This document shows, piece after piece, positions 44,939-55,762 of a stretch of 64,000 bases of DNA. The DNA is from Pseudozyma flocculosa PF-1 (taxonomy: Eukaryota; Basidiomycota; Ustilaginomycetes; Ustilaginales; Ustilaginaceae), in the NCBI RefSeq assembly GCF_000417875.1, contig NW_006920877.1, positions 433,085-497,084 on the forward strand, in the 5' to 3' direction. Within the stretch, counting starts at the first letter, position 1; every line of letters starts with the position of its first letter. The position numbers were made by a program, and so were the translations under genes. The notes beneath the pieces are model-generated. The model searched no databases. It had not been told where the DNA came from and saw only the letters and a program-made list of their open reading frames with translations.

Positions 44939-46723
44939 ATGCCTTCCAAGAGCGCTGTTGCAGCGGCCAAGGCCAAGCGCGCTGCCAAGCCTGCGCCCGT
45001 TCCAGCAGCGACGGAGCCCACATCCGACCTCGAAGGCGGCTCGGCCTCGGATACAGGGTCAGCAGAGGGCAGTGGCGAAAGCGATCTCGAAGACGACAAT
45101 GAGCAAGCGGATGGGAGCGATGACGACGGCGAAGACGATGACGCTCAGGAGGACGGGGACTCTTCGGTCGCAGGCTCCGAGAACCAAGACAGCGAGGAGG
45201 CCGCCGAGGCTGACGACAACGGAGATGCGAGCGAAGGCGAAGGCGAGGGCGACAAAGACGAAGACGAAGATGAAGACGGCGCGGAAGACGGCAGCGACGA
45301 AGACGACGGCGGCGATGCGGAGGACGACGAACCAGCGGCCAAGAAGACGTTCCGCGAGCTCGGGGTCCACTCGCAGCTGTGCGAGGCCTGCGAAAAGATG
45401 GGGTTCAAGTACGCCACCCCGATCCAGAGCAAGGCCATTCCGGAGGCTCTCACCGGCCGCGATGTCATCGGACTGGCCCAGACGGGCAGCGGAAAGACGG
45501 CCGCCTTCAGCATCCCCATCCTCCAGGCGCTGTGGGACAACCCCAAGCCGCTCTTCGCATGCGTGCTGGCGCCCACGCGCGAGCTGGCCTACCAGATCAC
45601 GCAGCAGATCGAGGCCCTCGGCTCGACAATAGGCGCGCGCTGCGCCACCATTGTCGGAGGCATGGACATGATGTCGCAGGCCATCGCCCTCTCGAAGCGG
45701 CCCCACGTTGTCGTTGCCACCCCGGGCCGTCTGCAGGACCACCTGGAAAACACAAAGGGCTTTAGCCTTCGCAACCTCCAGTACCTGGTCATGGACGAGG
45801 CCGACCGGCTGCTCGACATGGACTTTGGGCCTGTCATTGACAAGCTGCTGCAGGCGATCCCGCGGGAGCGCAGGACGATGCTTTTCAGCGCCACGATGAC
45901 GACCAAGGTGGCCAAGCTGCAGCGCGCCAGTCTCAAGAACCCGGTGCGGGTCGAGGTCGACACCAAGTACACGACCGTCTCGACGCTCAAGCAGTACTAC
46001 CTCTTTATGCCGTTTGCGCACAAGGACACCTACCTCGTCCACCTGGCCAACGAGCAGGCGGGCCAGTCGGTGATTGTCTTTACGCGGACGGTGCACGATG
46101 CGCAGCGCCTGTCGATCCTGCTGCGCCTGCTCGGCTTCCCCGCCATCCCGCTGCACGGCCAGCTGTCGCAGTCGGCGCGCCTGGGTGCGCTGAGCAAGTT
46201 CAAGTCGGGCGGCCGCTCGATCCTGATCGCCACTGACGTGGCGTCGCGTGGTCTCGACATCCCCGCCGTGGACCTGGTGGTCAACTACGACATCCCGACG
46301 CACTCCAAGGACTACATCCACCGAGTCGGACGAACGGCGCGTGCGGGTCGCTCGGGGCGCTCGGTGACGCTGGTGACGCAGTACGACGTGGAGCTGCTGC
46401 AGCGGATTGAGGCGGTGACGGGCGAGAAGATGCAGGAGTTCCCGGGGGGCAGCGACAAGGAGGCGGTGATGCTGCTGAGCGAGCGGGTGTCGGAGGCGCA
46501 GCGGGCTGCGGTGAGGGAGCTCAAGGAGAAGGGGCTGGGCGGCAACCGCGCGGCTGGCAAGAAGAAGCGGAGGCGCGGCGAGACCGACGACGACGCCATG
46601 GACCGCGACGACGACGAGGTTCAGGCGGGCATGCCGCGCGGCGGTGGCGGTGGTCGTGGTCGTGGCGGCGGCAGGGGTGGCAGGGGCGGTGGAAGGGGCG
46701 GCTCGAAGCGGGGCCGTCGTTGA
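44939..46723 (+). CDS. RRP3: DEAD-box RNA helicase RRP3 (DDX47-type)
   Basis: Nucleolar helicase for 18S pre-rRNA processing. Single exon, 594 residues. Residues 1-135 are a very acidic extension (repeated SE, DED and GEGD runs). Helicase core: Q motif FRELGV...GFKYATPIQ near 138-160, motif I AQTGSGKT near 180, Ia PTRELA, Ib TPGR, II DEAD near 286, [42 protein letters not shown]. The C-terminus is Lys/Arg-rich, then RGG repeats ([13 protein letters not shown]). The short core spacing and [15 protein letters not shown] wording fit RRP3 better than DBP8 or DRS1. BCD1, another ribosome-biogenesis gene, follows on the same strand. Confidence 0.9.
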   Translation: MPSKSAVAAAKAKRAAKPAPVPAATEPTSDLEGGSASDTGSAEGSGESDLEDDNEQADGSDDDGEDDDAQEDGDSSVAGSENQDSEEAAEADDNGDASEGEGEGDKDEDEDEDGAEDGSDEDDGGDAEDDEPAAKKTFRELGVHSQLCEACEKMGFKYATPIQSKAIPEALTGRDVIGLAQTGSGKTAAFSIPILQALWDNPKPLFACVLAPTRELAYQITQQIEALGSTIGARCATIVGGMDMMSQAIALSKRPHVVVATPGRLQDHLENTKGFSLRNLQYLVMDEADRLLDMDFGPVIDKLLQAIPRERRTMLFSATMTTKVAKLQRASLKNPVRVEVDTKYTTVSTLKQYYLFMPFAHKDTYLVHLANEQAGQSVIVFTRTVHDAQRLSILLRLLGFPAIPLHGQLSQSARLGALSKFKSGGRSILIATDVASRGLDIPAVDLVVNYDIPTHSKDYIHRVGRTARAGRSGRSVTLVTQYDVELLQRIEAVTGEKMQEFPGGSDKEAVMLLSERVSEAQRAAVRELKEKGLGGNRAAGKKKRRRGETDDDAMDRDDDEVQAGMPRGGGGGRGRGGGRGGRGGGRGGSKRGRR

Positions 46724-47196
46724 TGGACGCCTCCAACCCGTGCCCTTGCTCCACCACAAGAGGCTTTCCGGCCACGCCCTTGGCCTGTTCGCCTTTCCAC
46801 TGCATGTTTCCCCTACCTGTACTTGTAACTCGATCCTCCCCGCATGGCAGAGCATCGCGCTGGGTTCTTCCATCATCATCATCTTGGCGACGAGGTGACG
46901 GCCGTCTGCGAGGCGTGGAACGACGCGGTCTGTGCCTTGGCTGCCTGCCGGGAATGCCCTCCTCGCCGGGTCAGCGTCGACAACGTCAACGGCCTCCACA
47001 GAGGAGGGAAAAAAAGTGAAGCGGCAAATTGGCCGACAAAAACCCAGCAGAGAGCTGCAGCTCAGAGAGGTTGCGCCCGCGTCAAACATCTTCCTGCTGC
47101 ACCCTCACCTTCCCGTCCTCGCCGCCGCCGCCGCAAGCATCCTTCCAACACCGGCCCACCTGGCTGGCCCCCTACCCTCCACCTCCTCCTACCGAC
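46724..47196 (+). promoter_or_regulatory. RRP3-BCD1 intergenic region
   Basis: 473 bases: RRP3 3' UTR and the BCD1 promoter. A GGGAAAAAAAGTG tract at 47006-47018 recalls the A7 tract upstream of RRP3. The BCD1 frame stays open upstream to 47029, but that part has no zinc-finger homology. Confidence 0.4.
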
Positions 47197-49629
47197 ATGC
47201 CATCGGCGGTCACGGTGCAATGCTCGCAGTGCCAGGCCGCACCGGCAAAGTACACCTGCCCGCGCTGCAGCTTCAAAACCTGTAGCCTCGCCTGCTCAAA
47301 GGCGCACAAGGCATCGGATGCCTGCTCCCCGCCGTCGACCGCCGACGCCGCCGCCGGTACCGCCATAGCATCCGCTGCATCGCCATTACCTGCCGCGACG
47401 GCTGCAGCGGCAGCGCCTGGATCCTCGACCGGCTATGTCCCCCTCTCGCAGTACAACGAGTCGACGCTGTACAGCGACTTCCTCTTCCTCAACAGCATCT
47501 CGCGCTCCTCGCAGGCGATCGGAAAGGAGATTGTCAAGATGAACATGCTCCCGCCTCCGCCGGCCGCATCGACACCCGGCGGGCCCAACGCCATCAAGCC
47601 GCGGCCCGATCCCACCAGCAGCCTCCGACAGACCAACGCGCAGCGCCAAAAGGAGCAGCTGAGGAAGCAGATTGGCTTCCGCAGGCTCAACATCATGCTC
47701 CTCCCCGACGGCATGAAGGCGAGGAAGCTCAACCAGACCACCTGGAACCACAAGGAGAAGGCCATGCGCTACAGCGTCGAGGTCCGCTTCGGATGTGGCA
47801 CGAGCAAGGGTGCCGAGACGGCGGCGAGCGGGTCCCGCGACGGGCCAGGACCAGCGCCGGCAGCTCAGGATGACGAAGCGAAGGATGCGGTCAAGATCAG
47901 CGGGGTGCAGGAGGTCGAGGCGCCTCGTCCCGACAGCAAGGACAGCCAGGATTCCGCCCTCCTCCACCGCGTCGACGGCGAGAGGCCAGTCGACCACATC
48001 GTGCTCGACGAGCTGGAGCGCCGCAGCTTCACGCGCAAGGAGATCAAGACGATGCAGTTTGAGCAGGCCGCTTCGACGTCGCAGAAGGCGTGGTACCTCT
48101 CGCGCGCGCTGCTGCGCCGTCTCGGCCTGGCGGTTCCGCCTTCGCAGGTCGCGCTCAAGGAGGATGCCGCGCAGCACGCCGACGCGGTCGTCATCACCGC
48201 CATGCCGGACGACTGGAGGCTCCTCGTCTCGCTGCACGACCAGCGACTGCGCAACGAGAGCACAACCAGGTACCTCGAGTGGTGGACGCGGAAGCAGGAG
48301 TACGAAAAGGCCACTCGCGCCAGGGAAGAGGCCGAGGCTGCGGCTGCGGCGGCCGCAGAGGCGAAAGCGGCAGCTGCTGCAGCCAAAAGGGCAAAGGGAC
48401 GGGGCTCAAAGGCGCCGAGGTCCAGCATGCCCGGCGTTCCGACGGGCCCAAAATCGATGGCCGACTCCAACGGGGCGCAGCCACAGCCGCCGCTGCAGCA
48501 GCCTCAGAGGGAGATGAGGACGTGGGGCGCACCCGAAGCGGCCGTTGAAGCTCAGCAACAGCCAGGAGCTTCGGCATCGTCGCCTCCGGCATCCCTAGCC
48601 ACGACCTCTGCCGGCCACAACTCCATCATCCCCGCTCATATCCTCTCGCAGCTCTCGTCGCTGCACCAAACTGCTCCACCTCCAGCTGCAGCGCCAGCTC
48701 CGGCTGCACGTCTGTCGAAATCGCCACCGATACCCGCCCGCACCGCCTTACCTTCCGTTGCGACCCAATTGGCCCCAGCTGCTGCATCACCCACAGCACC
48801 TCCACCGGCTGCCACGGCACCGTCCGGGAGGACGACAGCAGAAGACGCAGCCACGGTGACGACGACGACGACGTCGAAACCCTACCTCGTCGTCCCCTCT
48901 TCGCCAGCCAAGACGATCGGCATCGAAAGGCTGCTGCAGACGCTACCGCCCGACTATGCCGTCGTCGAGTACGCCACGCTGCACCTCTGGAACGCGCACG
49001 ACGTCGACGAGGCGATCGCGCAGGGTCGCATCCGGCTCGTCGAAGCCCGACACGGCGGCGGCGAAGACGGTGGCCATGGTACCGGCACGAGCGCCGCGAC
49101 AGGTGGAAACGGCGACGAGGTTGATGGTGGTGTGAGGAAGAGAAAGTGGGGCGTCCCTGCAGCCGAAGCGCAAGCGGAAGAGGGGGACGAGAAGAAGGTC
49201 AAGACCGATCCGACACGCGCTGCCCCGGCGAGTGTACCTTCGTCCTCGGTCGGCGGCGGGCAGAAGGGCACGTTGACCGCCTTGGTCGCCTACGACTCTT
49301 CTTCTTCGGACATCGACGAAGACGAGGAGGCGGAGGAAGACGAGGATGAGGGGAGAGAAGACGCGGGATCGACAGAAGACGTATCGACATCGACGTCGGG
49401 CGGCCTCGCGTCGTTGGCGAGGTCGATTGGGTTTCATGTCGGTCCGCCTTCTCGGTCCCTCGTCTCGCCTGCACCCGCGCCGGGCGCAGAGACAGAGACG
49501 GCGATGCCGATGCCGACGCCTTCTTCGGTCCCCACCGACGCGGAACGGAACGCCGAGCAAGCGATGGCGACGTACTCCATCCTCCAAGGCGTCGATGGCG
49601 AGGAGGATATCGATTTCGACGATGACTGA
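47197..49629 (+). CDS. BCD1: Box C/D snoRNA assembly protein BCD1 (HIT zinc finger)
   Basis: Nuclear factor for box C/D snoRNP assembly, related to ZNHIT6. Single exon, 810 residues from the ATG at 47197. A HIT zinc finger occupies residues 9-43 (CSQC, CPRC, CSLAC, then His37 and Cys43). The conserved BCD1 region follows: YSDFLFLNSISR, then LRKQIGFRRLNIMLLPDGMK and LNQTTWNHKEKAMRYSVEVRF, and a later SFTRKEIKTMQFEQA segment. From about residue 360 the chain is mostly low complexity (Ala, Pro, Ser). A second conserved-looking block sits near 570 (IGIERLLQTLPPDYAVVEYA), then an acidic end (DIDFDDD). It is about twice the usual family length because of disordered inserts. The start before the first Cys pair, in ACCGACATGCC context, is preferred to the ATG at 47029. 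Confidence 0.85.
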   Translation: MPSAVTVQCSQCQAAPAKYTCPRCSFKTCSLACSKAHKASDACSPPSTADAAAGTAIASAASPLPAATAAAAAPGSSTGYVPLSQYNESTLYSDFLFLNSISRSSQAIGKEIVKMNMLPPPPAASTPGGPNAIKPRPDPTSSLRQTNAQRQKEQLRKQIGFRRLNIMLLPDGMKARKLNQTTWNHKEKAMRYSVEVRFGCGTSKGAETAASGSRDGPGPAPAAQDDEAKDAVKISGVQEVEAPRPDSKDSQDSALLHRVDGERPVDHIVLDELERRSFTRKEIKTMQFEQAASTSQKAWYLSRALLRRLGLAVPPSQVALKEDAAQHADAVVITAMPDDWRLLVSLHDQRLRNESTTRYLEWWTRKQEYEKATRAREEAEAAAAAAAEAKAAAAAAKRAKGRGSKAPRSSMPGVPTGPKSMADSNGAQPQPPLQQPQREMRTWGAPEAAVEAQQQPGASASSPPASLATTSAGHNSIIPAHILSQLSSLHQTAPPPAAAPAPAARLSKSPPIPARTALPSVATQLAPAAASPTAPPPAATAPSGRTTAEDAATVTTTTTSKPYLVVPSSPAKTIGIERLLQTLPPDYAVVEYATLHLWNAHDVDEAIAQGRIRLVEARHGGGEDGGHGTGTSAATGGNGDEVDGGVRKRKWGVPAAEAQAEEGDEKKVKTDPTRAAPASVPSSSVGGGQKGTLTALVAYDSSSSDIDEDEEAEEDEDEGREDAGSTEDVSTSTSGGLASLARSIGFHVGPPSRSLVSPAPAPGAETETAMPMPTPSSVPTDAERNAEQAMATYSILQGVDGEEDIDFDDD

Positions 49630-49817
49630 TGCCGCTGCTACCGGTAAGCCGCGCGGAGCGGCCGAGGCAGGGCGGTGCGGAGAAGACGCAGGTCATGGGG
49701 GATGAGGAACAGATGCAGATGCGAGGGCGAGATGCGGAGTACGAGGGAAGCAACGAGGCGGGACGGGACGATTGTGCGAGGTGGATGCGGGGCGGCGGGA
49801 AAGGACGTAGCGAAGGA

Positions 49818-52679
49818 TTAGACGGTGACGCAGAGAACCGAGCGGGCGGAGAGGAGCAGGGCGATGTGGAGCGAGAGCAGCGTCGAGGTAATGGCCAGGT
49901 CGAGCGAGTACGGTTTCGATATCGCCCTTTGATATCGGTATCGCAGAAGCCGTAATCAATCGTGCCCCGGGGGCAGAGATATCAGTGACCATACCAGAGC
50001 CAAGGCTGCGCGCGAAACGCAAAACACGCTGTCGCTCGTAGACTCACGATACGGCGACATCGCTCAGCGCCAGGGTGAAGACGGGGTACCACGTGGCTAC
50101 CGCTGCACGCTCCCCGTGGCGGAAGCAGACGAGGTCGAGGCTCAGGCACTGCTCGACCGGGTCGGGCGAAACGCGTGCATCGACCATGCGAGGGTGCAAT
50201 AGCATAGCGTCAGCGGCGTTGCCTCAAGCCGGCGATCGCGTCGTCACGTTATAGAAAGGAGTGTAGGGGCCAAGTTCACTCACCTTTCCGACGCAGAGGA
50301 CGACAGCGAGCAAGATCCGGACGAAGATGGGATCCAGCTCGATGCCCGTGGCGATCCAGATGGCATCGGCGATGGCGTCGCCGAGCTGCGACTGAGCGCC
50401 CCTCTGTCGGATGCGGCGCAGCATCAAGCCGGAGCCCGACCGGCTGCTCACTCCCTCGGGCCCCGGCCCCAGACTGAGTCGTCGTGGCAAGCGCGACACG
50501 GGCGCCGCAGGCGCGCCGACCCTGTCCCCTCCGCTCTCGGTCGGGCTTGACGGCGACCACTCCTCAAAGGGCGATCGACGACGGTACAGCGCAAGCAATT
50601 CCGCCGCTGCGTCCTGAGCGTTCTTGCAGATGAGAGTGCAGAGGATGATCCCGATCAGCCTTCATAGACGATCCCGTGTTGATGCCGTCACGGTCCCATG
50701 GCGGACTCACCTCGTCGGCAGGCTCTGGGCCCGACGCCAGGATCTGCAAGATCTCGTGGCAGTTTGGCCGCTTGGCCGGATCCAGATTGAGCAACCTTTC
50801 GAGGAGCCTGATTAGCTTGGCAGGGCGTTGCCGCCGCAGCGCTGTACCCTGCGAGCTCATGGAAGCGCGGTTGAAGCCGCGGTAGGCTAGCATCTCGTCG
50901 CGCAGGCGGTCGACGTCATCTACCTGCGAGTAAGGCAGGTGGAAGAAGAGCAGCAGGTGCAAGATCATGCCTACTCGTTCCCAACGGCGAAGCCAGGACC
51001 CAGTCAGCGGGTCCCCCGACTTGATCGCGGGCAAAGGAGGCCACTTACCAAGTGACCAGATGTCGGCCTTGCTGGAAAGCTCGCTCAGCTTGCCCGTCGA
51101 AGGATCCGTCGTGAGCGTCTCTGGCGACATGTACTCCATCGTCCCCGTGTGACCAGAGCGCTGCCGCGTCCAGTTGTCGTGGAGCAGCATGCTGGATCCA
51201 AAGTCGCTCAGCATCGCCCGCGGGATGAGCGCGTCATCGTCCCAGTGCAGCAGCACGTTGCCCGGCTTGATGTCGAGGTGGAGGATGCCGCGATCGTGCA
51301 GAAAGCCCAGGCCGCTCGTCATGTCGTGCATCAGGCTGTAGATCTCGTCGTCTCGAAGCAGGTGGACGCCAACACCGGAATCAACGCCGCTCGCAAAGGA
51401 CGCTGGAAGCACCGTATTCGCACCAATGGCCGCCGCACTCCTCTGATCGCCGCCCACCTGTGCCGCCTCCCTCTGAGCTCGACGCTGTCGGACCGCCGCC
51501 TTCAGCTTCTCAAGCCTCGCACGACTCGGCTGGGCAGAGGATCGGTTGCTGCTCTCTCCGCCGGCGGTAGCCCCCCTTCCGGACGCAGCCGGGCTGTTGG
51601 CATTGCTCGGACGCGGAGACGCGTTGGCAGCTTCACCGGATCTCGCCGAGACCCAGTCGGCGAGACTGCCGCCGTTGGCCGCCATCATGAGGACGTGAAG
51701 CGTCGGCACGCGGGGCGCAAAAGCGCTGACCTGGCAGCTCTCGATCCATGCGTGCTGGTAGTGGATGAGGTGCGGGTGGTGCAGTGACTCCATGAGGTGG
51801 ACCTCGTTGAGAGACTTGAGCAAACTCTCGGCGTGGTCGCCTACGGGGATCTTTTTGATGGCGTACCGGCCGAGCTTGTTGCCGTTGAGGACGTGCTGGC
51901 AGAGGAAGACGGTGCCTCGAGCTCCCCTTCCCAGCTTCTTGATCTCGACAAAGAACCTCGCATAGTAGCCGTCGGCCTCTGTGCCAGGACCCAGCGGCTG
52001 AGAGCCCGAGGCTGAGGCGCCAGAGCCCCGGGGCGATGTGTAGCCCGCGTCGATTTCGGGCGTTGCGCAGCGCGAGCTGTCTCCGCTGTCGACAAACCGG
52101 CGGTGGCCCAGTGGGGGTGACGGAGGGCGGGTATCGGTGCCGTTGCCCGGGACCGACGAGGCCTGAGCTAGGAGGCGGAAGTAGTTGGGTGCAATGTAGG
52201 CCGGCGTGTCCCTGTCGAACCGATCTGCATGTCCAGCATCCTCGATGGGGGGACTGGTGGGCAGCGGCCGCAGGCAGGCTGGACAGAGCACTGACTGAGG
52301 AACGATGGGAGCTGCGCCATCGTCGTTGTCGCTTTCCGCACCGTCGGACAAGGCTGGATGAGCGGTCGAGGGAGGGTAGAAGGGGATGGCCTGCTGTCCG
52401 GCGCTGCCTTGGCGTACACGCGCCAACGCCGAGCTCTGCGAATAAGTGCTGGAAAGAGGGAGTCTCGACTGCATGGACAGCGAGTTGGACGAGGGGTCGT
52501 AGAGGGCGGCATGGTCGCGGCTGCGGCACGATACGATGCGGTGTAACACGAAGATGTTCGAGGCGACGGCGGGTCAGTGCCCCGGTGTTTCGGCCGGGGG
52601 AGTCGGGCAACGGCCGTAGCACTTACGTTCGGAGGATGACCTGCAACTCGTGCGGCCGATGGGCTGGGATGAGGTCCAT
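49818..52679 (-). CDS. IKS1: IKS1-like serine/threonine protein kinase with hydrophobic C-terminal tail
   Basis: Fungal kinase of the IKS1 group. Six exons: 52679-52627, 52520-51049, 50970-50711, 50622-50284, 50148-50048, 49926-49818; 777 residues with consistent phases. Residues 1-12 are MDLIPAHRPHEL. A CPxC-type motif (LCPACLRPLP) and YFRLLAQ match IKS1 N-termini. The kinase domain starts near 205 (KLGRGARGTVF), with YAIKKI, a long Ser/Ala-rich insert after the hinge, catalytic HLDIKPGNVL, DFGSSM and GTMEYMSPE. The 78-base intron at 51048-50971 has no stop in frame, so retention would add 26 residues to the kinase. The last exons encode two hydrophobic segments (IFVRILLAVVLCVGK and LDLAITSTLLSLHIALLLSA), suggesting membrane anchoring. 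Exons 5 and 6 rest on splice signals and phase alone. Confidence 0.78.
50971..51048 (-). other. In-frame 78-base intron in the IKS1-like gene
   Basis: Donor GTAAGTGG, branch CGCTGACTG, acceptor GAGTAG. Removal joins DIWSLG to MILHLLLFFHLPY, the expected kinase helix F region. Length is a multiple of three and it carries no stop. Confidence 0.8.
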
Positions 52680-53449
52680 CTTGCAAGTGTGGCCTGGCTA
52701 CGGCGAGCAGAGGATCCCGTTACGACATGGAGACGGTGCCAATGCCTGCTGGGGCTAAAGCTCGACGGGGCAGCGAGCTGAGCCGGGCCGCTACTCTGGC
52801 CGCCGTCTGCGGTTCTGATCAGCGTTAAGCAGGATTCGAGGCAGCGCGGGCAGAGTTGGTCTCAAGGCCCAAGGTCGGGGGGGACAGAACAGTGGTAGAG
52901 GGCAGTAGGGCTTAGCGGTGGTTGGCGAGCTGTCGTGGTTGCTGTTGTTGTTGTCGAGGAGGAGGTGATGATGATTTTGGTGGTGGTGGCGGTGGTGGCA
53001 AAGACGAAAGGAGGGAGGCCCACTCATGACTATTGGTGGTCCGAGCGCGAGGCCGGGTGTGGCCATGCAGGCAGGCGAGGCCAGGCCAGACCAAGCCACG
53101 ACGGCCAGGCCGAGGCAGCCTCCACACACGGCAGGCCATGTCGATACGCTGCGCCGCGCCGCGTCTGCCTCGTCGGTACCCGCACCGCTCAACAGAGTAG
53201 TCCCTCCCCTGCCTGTCGATGGCCAGCCTCCGGGCGTGCCGACCAGATACAACAGCACACGGCGGTACCCATCGAACGCGAAGAGTCATGCTAGTATCTT
53301 CGATTCCATGTAGAGGCGTACGAGTTGCCAAGCGACCGTGAAGCTGGCATCCACACCTCCTTCCGTCCAGGCGCGCAGGCTGACCTCGCCACGCTCTCGC
53401 CAACCCGCGCAAATCCTGGGTCGATCGGGCCAAGAAACACGACGCCGCA
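52680..53449. promoter_or_regulatory. IKS1 upstream region
   Basis: 770 bases between two tandem minus-strand genes. A TTGTTG/GTGGTGG-rich patch lies at about 52940-53000, equivalent to CAACAA/CACCAC on the coding strand. No clear gene or TATA. Confidence 0.4.
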
Positions 53450-55008
53450 TCACTTGAGGTTGATGGTGACGCCCGCCAGCGTTCCAGGGAGCTCGGCGTT
53501 GCCAGCGGCGTACAGATAGTAGACGCTTCCCAGCGAGATGAGCACCAAGACCAAGCCCGTGGTGCCGAGCAGCACAAACTCGGTCGACACGTCCTTCTTC
53601 TCGCAGGCAGCTCCCGCCTGTCGTCGATGCCGTCGCCGATCAGCGCGGAACGCAGAAGTTAAGAGGGGAGAGCATACCGTCAGCAAGGCAAGCGACGTCC
53701 GGGGCCGCCGCGTGCATCATCCCAGATACTCACCCAGTACGTGGTACGGCCCTTTTCCTTGGTAGCCTGGCACTGGCATCGCCAGCACTTGCGCCCGCCC
53801 TTGCTCGTCTGCCTGGCCTTGCCGTGGCCCGAGCAGCTGTTGCTGGCCTTCTCGAGCTCCTTCTGGTCGGTGAAGCAAGAGGCGATCAGGTTGACCGGCT
53901 TCTTCTTCTTCGACGAACCAGCCAGACCGGACGGCGAGGCGCGCCTCAGGAAAGGCTCGAGCAGCGAGCCGGAAGGCACCGCAGAACGCTTGCCCAGTCG
54001 CGCCTCGTTGTCGTTGAGGATCAACGCGATCGAGGCGTCCCGGCCTTGCGCCTGGGATCGCGAGCGGAAGGCGTCTGCGAGCTCCTCGAGGGCCTGCTGA
54101 ACTACCTTCTTGGCCTTGGCATACTCGATGCTACCCGCACCGTAGGCCGCCTCCACGTCGCCCAGGCCCTGGATGCGAAGAGGCTGGAAGGCGAGGTCGT
54201 CTTCAGTCTGCCCGTCGGAGCGGATGCGGTCAAGCAGTCCGTGGACCGCCTCGAGCTCAGCCTGCACCGCATCAAAGGCGGCGCTCTTCCGGTCCTTGAC
54301 CAGGTTCTGGAGGTCGGACCACCAGTGCGATGCTCGCTGAGCTGTGGCTTCGACCGACGAGCTCATCAGCCACGAGGCAGCACCCCCGATGGCGTGCTCG
54401 ACGCCTGTGGCGAGCGAGCCCAGCCCCTGCAGGAAGTTGGCGCTGAAGTGGTTGAGTGCTCCATCGTTGAGGCGCAGCGTGTTTTGCAGGTCGCCGAAGT
54501 AGGAGCTCAGCAAAGCATCGAAGGACTCCGAGGAGGGAGAAGTGACCATCTCGTGGGTGGCACCAATGCTCGAGGGCACAGCGTCTACAAAGAAGAGACC
54601 GGAAGCACGCAGAAAGGCAGCGTCAGAAACAGCACAAATGGCAAGGTGAGCGAGGAGAGCACGCCAATACTCACCGGCATCGGCGCCGTGCATGAGGACA
54701 AACAGCCTGTTCTTGCTGCTGTCGATGCTGCCGTCAAAGAGGCGCTCGACGGAGGCCTTCTGGTCGAAAGCGAGCGCCTCGTTGGCTGCGTCTAGCTTCA
54801 GCACGTGGTCCCAGATCTGGCTGCGTCCAGAGCGAGCGCCGTTGTACGTGACATCGAGGTGGTCGGAGAGGATCTCGTTGGCCTCTGCGGCGTCGATCGA
54901 GATAGGTGCAGCCTGGGACGACGAGGTCGAAGACGAGGACAGAAAGAGGGTCGTCTTGGCCGAGGCCGAGGCCGCCAACAGCGTGCAGGATAGCAGGCTG
55001 AGCTTCAT
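53450..55008 (-). CDS. Vps3844 (DUF3844) family membrane protein
   Basis: Type I membrane protein of a fungal family named for vacuolar sorting; the exact role is uncertain. Exons 55008-54675, 54584-53734, 53617-53450; 450 residues. Signal peptide MKLSLLSCTLLAASASA at 1-17. The lumenal part has the HGAD segment and a long helical region. The conserved C-terminal domain has the Cys-rich core CFTDQKELEKASNSCSGHGK, then CWRCQC...GRTTYW, AGAACEKKDVS, one transmembrane helix (LLGTTGLVLVLISLGSVYYL) and a short tail LAGVTINLK. Splicing at GTGAGTAT/ACAG joins TTYW to AGAACEKKDVS, exactly the family sequence. The first intron (54674-54585) is 90 bases, in frame, without a stop. Confidence 0.85.
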
Positions 55009-55762
55009 CCTAGATCGTCAATCTCCCCGTGTACTATGACTGAGTTCGCGAGCGGCGAAGAGGACGGGGTGGTTAATGAGACGGGTGACGGGCGGTGAGA
55101 GGGTGGCGCGGAGGTGGTGGTGGAGATGGCGGCGGTGTTGCTTGCGTTGGCGTGTGCGAGCTGGCGGCAGGGGCCCCTGTCGACGGCTGCCTGTGGCCCT
55201 GACCCTTTCATCGCGGCCCCGCCTCACCCGATTTCAATCGATCTCGAGGCGCCTCCTCCCGACGAGGCCCGATCGCCTTAGCCGTGTGGCTGGGAGGCGC
55301 ACGCACCAAAGCTCAGTTGACGTTGGGAGACAGGCTCCAGGCAGGGACAACCACGGCAAGCCCTCTGGCGCCCCAGGGACGAAAAGAAGGGAGCCGCAAC
55401 GGCCATGGCAGAAGGTATGGAGGGAGGACGCCGAATGGTGACGAGGTATGGGCCGTGCGCGGGCTGGTCGACTAAGATTACAACACGGGAAGTGCGGAGC
55501 TTGGGGTCAAGACAATGGTCAGGCCGGGACTGGTACAGGGACGCAGAGCGGATCGCATGACCGCTGCGTAGCAGTCGACCGTCGATGCGAGGTGCTGGGT
55601 AGTTGATGCGACGCTCGAGGGGTCAAGGTGATAACGCTGGAGAAGAATGGTGATAGCCTTTCGTGAGCGCTCTCTGGCGGCAGAAACTGACGCTGGCGCT
55701 CAGCAGGCAGACGGAGGGGGGGCTTGGATAGGCTTGTGCAAAGAGCCGACGCCACGCAAAGC
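55009..55762. promoter_or_regulatory. Vps3844 gene upstream region
   Basis: 754 bases between tandem minus-strand genes. Only shadow frames on both strands. No element I can name. Confidence 0.4.

Noticed and set aside
45059..47089. 676-codon minus-strand frame opposite RRP3
   Set aside because: Antisense shadow; the plus strand encodes every DEAD-box motif.
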